Assembly: GCA_958450325.1 (NCBI GenBank)
Contig: OY288248.1
Span: forward strand, 1,178,001-1,242,000
DNA length: 64,000 nucleotides
Source: Agrostemma githago
Taxonomy: Eukaryota > Streptophyta > Magnoliopsida > Caryophyllales > Caryophyllaceae
Direction of reading: 5' to 3'
Shown here: positions 58,839 through 64,000 of the stretch, one piece after another
Position numbering within the stretch: the first letter of the stretch is position 1
How the letters are laid out: the number at the start of each line of letters is the position of its first letter
The notes under the pieces: model-generated
Told to the model about the DNA's origin: nothing
Database searches by the model: none
Seen by the model: only the letters and a program-made list of their open reading frames with translations
Position numbers and translations under genes: made by a program

Positions 58839-60695
58839 TGTAACACCCCCATTTATCCAAGAGCCTTATCAAGACATTCCCGGATAAATAAAGGTGTAAC
58901 CATCTCGGTTTTCCGAGGTAGTAGCTCATTACAATACAACATGGAATGCCAAACCGACAATTAGATTTAAACATTACAACTCATTAACTATTACAACTCT
59001 AGTTACACAGCGGAAGCTATACAATCTATATAAACAGGAATGCCTACGCATTAACCCGTGCTTCGACCAGGATCATTATCGCGTTCGCCCCAGTCCCGTA
59101 CAAGCATCCCCGCATCCAAACACATCACAAAATACATAACCTGTATTATAGACTGCTCCCCAGTTGATCGGAAATATCAATTGGATCATCACAGGCCCCC
59201 AATAAAATAGGGTGAGGATATAGACAGAGGCAACGGTTAGAACATGTTAACATTGTATCATAGATACATAATATAAAACATCCAGTCTCAACCGTCTCAG
59301 TACCATCATCGGTACCAATCAATAATATCATCCCAACATTCAGTACCATCATGGTACCATATCAATAATCTCATCTCAACTCTTCTGGCAGGCCCTTTCA
59401 TTCCGAGTGTGCACACCCCCCACAGGTTCAACAACCCGCGAGGAGAAATCAGGGAGGGGACCGTGATCAAAGGCCCCGGCTAGGTCTAAAGCTAGCCTCA
59501 CCAACTCCATTATATGATATTCAACAATCATTCTCCCATCAATATTCAACATTATTCTTATTATCACAATATCATAACGTACTCGTAACTCATACATGCA
59601 TAAAAATATTAACGTATTCTAAGTAAGGAAAACCTTACCTAATTAGCAGGTCACCACTGGGTCGGTAGTACAGGATCACCACAGAAACTCTACAAATAGT
59701 AAAGTAGTATATTCTTAAATTAATATCGAACCTAACGTAATTAACTTATAAAGTGGAACCGACTCCACCTAACTAAATTATAGCATGAAACGACCAACGT
59801 AACTAATATTATAACACCTCAATAGTATACCAATAGTAATACTAATATTATAACTAATAGTATACACACATCTGTTATAACTCTTACACCTCACTACTAT
59901 TATACGGAGTAACTAATATTCATTTAGCCAACATACCCACTTATCGCCCTTATATACCCCCATCTTACTCCCTTATATACCCACTAATGGTAGCACGCAC
60001 AACACCTCAAAACAAGGGCAGTAGACCGACAGAAACAATACTCCGACTACGACAATGACAATAACACGAAACCCCAAAACTAACCGCCTCATGACCACCT
60101 CACCCCCTCTCATGACAACAACAATGAACCACGAATACAACAACTCAACGACCCGACATAATAATAGCCCGACACTTACCCTATTCTGGTCGTGGCCCTT
60201 CTAATACGATATCGGAATACAAATCACGACCCAAAAATAGAAAAGACAACGGAATATACCTATATATGCGTGTACGGTCTGATCGACGGCCTGACTCGGT
60301 TTCCCCCTTTCCTTCCTCTTGTTTGGCCGTGAATGGTGAGGGTTAAGATCAAGGAGCGTGGGATGATGGTGGTTGCTACCCGAATAGGTTAATAAAAAAA
60401 CAAGAATAGTTATATAGGAATAAGGGAGGTTGAGCATAGGTTAATAAAATAAAGGGGTGTGGGTAAGGTTGATAATCCAAAGAAGTGTGTGTTGGTTTAA
60501 ATCATAAATAAAGGGAGTGTGCTAGTGTGAATACGCCGTTTATGTGCATCACAATTTAGGTTAGACGTTATAACTTGGGCTCGGAAAATGGGTCTGGTCT
60601 TGTTTGTTTGGTTTTACTTAAGCTTTAATCTGACTTAACCGTCCTGACTCAATTTGACTTACGATTTGACTTTCTATAAAAGTATGGGTATTACA
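58839..60695 (-). repeat. 5' LTR of the LARD-like element (right copy)
   Basis: 1,857 bp, virtually identical to the left LTR, next to the primer binding site. The element's promoter should lie here; a TATA box cannot be assigned with confidence. Confidence 0.93.
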
Positions 60696-61990
60696 AATAA
60701 CCTTCAAAATCGACGATTTTTGACGAATTTTTTGAGTCTATGACACTGCTTTCTGAAAGCAGTTAGAAACAACCGATATACGTGGAAATGACTATCAACA
60801 GTTAGTAATGTATCAAAAATGAATTAGAATCAAGTATATAGCTTGTTTCGTTAAATTTTAGCACGACTCGAAAAGTATTCATAAGGCCTCTAAATGTCTT
60901 TATTTAACACACATTTATCATTTTTTTACCACGCGATTGATCTATATATTATGGAGTAATTATGGCGCGAATTTTAAGACGTTTAATTTCGGGACCAAAT
61001 TTGACCAAAAAACGTGGATAATAACCTTCAAAATCGACGATTTTCGACGAATTTTTTGAGTCTATGACATTGCTTTCTGAAATCATTTAGAAACAACCGA
61101 TATGCGTGGAAATGACTATTAACAATTAGCAATGGATTGAAAACGACTTACAATCAAGTATATATATCATGTTTCGTTAAATTTTATCATGACTCGAAAA
61201 GTATATATATGGCCTCTAAAGGTCTTTATTTAACACAATTTTCTAATTTTTTACGACGTGATTGATGTATATATGATGCAGTAATTATGGCGCAAATTTT
61301 GAGACATTTCATTTCGTGACCAAATTTGATCAAAAAACGTGGATAATAACCTTCAAAATCAACGATTTTTGGCGAATTTTTTGAGTCTATGACACTGTTT
61401 TCTGAAACCATTTAGAAACAACCGATATGCGTGGAAATGACTATTAACAATTAGCAATGGATTGAAAACGACTTACAATCAAGTATATATCATGTTTCGT
61501 TAAATTTTATCATGACTCGAAAAGTATATATATGGCTTCTAAAGGTCTTTATTTAACACAATTTTCTCATTTTTTTACCACGTGATTGATGTATATATGA
61601 TGCAGTAATTATGGCGCAAATTTTGAGACATTTCATTTCGTGACCAAATTTGATAAAAAAACGTAGATAATAACCTTCAAAATCAACGATTTTCGGCGAA
61701 TTTTTTGAGTCTATGACACTGCTTTCTGAAACCATTTAGAAACAACCGATATGCGTGGAAATGACTATTAACAGTTAGCAATGGATCGAAAACGACTTAC
61801 AGTCAAGTATATATCTTGTTTCGTTAAATCTTATCGCGACTCGAAAAGTACTCATAAGACCTATAAATGTCTTTATTTAACACCATTTTCTCATTTTATT
61901 ACGACGTGATTGATTTATATATCATGGAGTAATCATGGCGTGAATTTTAAGATATTTAATTTCGGAACCTAATTTCACAAAAAAAAACGT
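60696..61990 (+). repeat. Satellite-like array, forward part after the LTR element
   Basis: AATAACCTTCAAAATCGACG continues exactly the monomer broken at 52,605. Further landmarks lie at about 60,940, 61,260, 61,585 and 61,908. The two monomers around 61,200 and 61,525 both carry a GTATATATATGGC variant and look like a local duplication. Confidence 0.9.
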
Positions 61991-64000
61991 GAAATTCGCA
62001 CCATAATTAATCCATAATATATACATCATCCCCGTAGTAATTAAAGGGGAAAATGGTTTAAAAAAAGACATTTAGAGGAATTATAAGTACTCTTCGAGTC
62101 GTGCTAAAATAGACGAAATAAGCTACATACTCGATTCTAAGTTCTTTTCAATCATTTGCTAATTGTTGATAGTCATTTCAACGCATATCGTTTATTTCTA
62201 AATGGCTTCAACAAGCACCTTCATAAACTCATAAAAATCATCGAAAATTATCGATTTTGAAGGTTATTATCATGTTTTCTGGTACAACTAAATCCCCAAA
62301 TTAAAAGTCTTGAAATTCGCACCATAATTATTCCAAAACATATGCATCATCAATCCCGTGATAATAAATGTTAAAATGATTTAAAATAAAGACATTTAGA
62401 GACGTTATAAGTAATCTTCGAGTCGTGCTGAAACGAGCTAGCTAGATACTCGTTTCTAAGTTTTTTTCGATCATTTGTTAACTGTTGATAGTCATTTCAA
62501 TGCATATCGGTGGTTTCTAAATGGTTTCAACCAGCACCATCATAGACCCAGAAAAATCATCGAAAATTGTCGATTTTGAAGGTTATTATCCATGTTTTTT
62601 TGGTGCAACTAAATCCCAAAATTAAAAGTCTTAAATTCGCACCATAATTATTCCAAAACATATGCATCATCAATCCCGTGATAATAAATGTTAAAATGAT
62701 TTAAAATAAAGCCATTTAGAGACGTTATAAATAATCTTCGAGTCGTGCTGAAACAAGCTAGATACTCGTTTCTAAGTTTTTTTCGATCATTTGTTAACTG
62801 TTGATAGTCATTTCAATGCATATCGGTGGTTTCTAAATGGTTTCAACCAGCACCATCATAGACCCAGAAAAATCATCGAAAATTGTGATTTTGAAGTTTA
62901 TTATCCATGTTTTTTGGTACAACTAAATCTCGAAATTAAAAGTCTTGAAATTCGCACCATAATTATTCCAAAACATATGCATCAATCCCGTGATAATAAA
63001 TGTTAAAATGATTTAAAATAAAGCCATTTAGAGACGTTATAAATAATCTTCGAGTCGTGCTGAAACAAGCTAGATACTCGTTTCTAAGTTTTTTTCGATC
63101 ATTTGTTAACTGTTGATAGTCATTTCAATGCATATCGGTGGTTTCTAAATGGCTTCAACAAGCACCATCATAGACTCATAAAAATCATCGAAAATTATCG
63201 ATTTTGAAGGTTATTATCATGTTTTTTGGTACAACTAAATCCCGAAATTAAAAGTCTTGAAATTCGCACCATAATTATTCCAAAACATATGCATCAATCC
63301 CGTGATAATAAATGTTAAAATGATTTAAAATAAAGACATTTAGAGACGTTATAAGTAATCTTCGAGTCGTGCTGAAACGAGCTAGATACTCGTTTCTAAG
63401 TTTTTTTCGATCATTTGTTAACTGTTGATAGTCATTTCAGTGCATATCAGTGGTGTCTAAATGGTTTCAACAAGCCCCATCACACACCCAGAAAAATCAT
63501 CAAAAATTATCGATTTTGAAGGTTATTATCCATGTTTTCTGGTACAACTAAATCTCAAAATTAAAAGTCTTGAAATTCGCACCATAATTATTCCAAAACA
63601 TATGCATCAATCCCGTGATAATAAATGTTAAAATGATTTAAAATAAAGACATTTAGAGACGTTATAAGTAATCTTCGAGTCGTGCTGAAACGAGCTAGAT
63701 ACTCGTTTCTAAGTTTTTTTCGATCATTTGTTAACTGTTGATAGTCATTTCAATGCATATCGGTGGTTTCTAAATGGTTTCAACCAGCACCATCACACAC
63801 CCAGAAAAATCATCGAAAATTGTCGATTTTGAAGGTTATTATCAATGTTTTTTGGTACAACAAAATCTCGAAATTAAAAGTCTTGAAATTCGCACCATAA
63901 TTATTCCAAAACATATGCGTCATCCCCGTGATAATAAATGTTAAAATGATTTAAAATGAAGACATTTAGAGACGATATAAGTAATCTTTGAGTCGTGCTG
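61991..64000 (-). repeat. Satellite-like array, right inverted part (about 313-bp monomers)
   Basis: From the junction AAAAAACGTGAAATTCGCAC the monomers run in reverse orientation. CTTCGAGTCGTGCTG, or a close variant, occurs at 62,416, 62,736, 63,048, 63,360, 63,673 and 63,986, spacing 312-320. These copies are more alike than most forward monomers. The array continues beyond the window. Confidence 0.9.

Larger units (their letters stand above)
52606..60695 (-). mobile_element. Non-coding LTR retrotransposon (LARD-like), 8,090 bp
   Basis: Two LTRs of 1,857 bp (52,606-54,462 and 58,839-60,695) start TGTAACACCCCC and end GGGTATTACA. A 5-bp target duplication AATAA flanks them. The element runs on the minus strand: the primer binding site TGGTATCAGAGC (58,835-58,824, three bases from the right LTR) matches initiator-Met tRNA, and the polypurine tract GGAGGGTAGAT abuts the left LTR. 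The 4,376-bp interior has no gag-pol frame. Ty3/gypsy (Tekay-like) ancestry is inferred from the GAACTTCGGGACGAAGTTC motif beside the polypurine tract. Confidence 0.93.

Noticed and set aside
50544..61735. Repeated 60-aa minus-strand frames (MVSESSVIDSK type)
   Set aside because: They repeat with the satellite monomer, vary by frame-breaking changes in other monomers, and have no recognisable domain.

Overview
This is plant nuclear DNA: AT-rich, full of MITEs and microsatellites, with spliced genes (GT-AG introns) for chloroplast proteins. The tocopherol-pathway methyltransferase genes resemble the spinach 37 kDa inner-envelope protein as I remember it, so a Caryophyllales species is my best guess. 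That is inference from memory, not a search.

Layout. Positions 1-13,066 hold no intact protein gene. They contain one tRNA-Pro(CGG), a tandem array of tRNA-like (SINE-like) units, several MITE families, 3' ends of non-LTR retroelements with (AAT)n tails, and a 1.19 kb Mutator-like element (8131-9316) that seems to carry a captured exon of a chloroplast Mpv17/PMP22-like gene. A three-exon DUF506 gene lies on the minus strand at 13,067-16,189. Positions 16,190-26,118 are intergenic, with MITEs, a degenerate 5S-rRNA-like fragment and a 1.5 kb tandem repeat. A six-exon plastidial pyruvate-kinase-like gene (PKP4 type) follows at 26,119-30,651 (+).

The gene-rich core is a tandem triplet of MPBQ/MSBQ methyltransferase (VTE3) genes on the plus strand: copy A (31,957-34,672, intact, 339 aa), copy B (38,340-40,217, frame-shifted in the transit peptide) and copy C (41,420-42,997, intact, 338 aa, more divergent). 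VTE3 makes the plastoquinone and tocopherol head-group methylation in the chloroplast envelope. A 41-bp minisatellite sits just upstream of all three start codons and also fills the last intron of the neighbouring pyruvate-kinase gene. A single-exon SWIM plus RING-finger gene (43,644-44,348, -) and a tRNA-Glu(CTC) close the genic part.

From about 45,600 to the end the window is a satellite-like array of about 313-325 bp monomers. Orientation switches twice (near 46,380 and 61,990), and one 8-monomer block (2,589 bp) is duplicated. The array carries a poly(A) retroposon with an 18-bp target duplication and an 8,090-bp non-coding LTR retrotransposon (LARD-like) with two 1,857-bp, almost identical LTRs and a 5-bp target duplication.

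I see no new enzymatic or defence system. The features most worth a second look are the VTE3 triplication with its damaged middle copy, the minisatellite shared between neighbouring genes, the two-level satellite with inversions, and the gene-capturing Mutator-like element.
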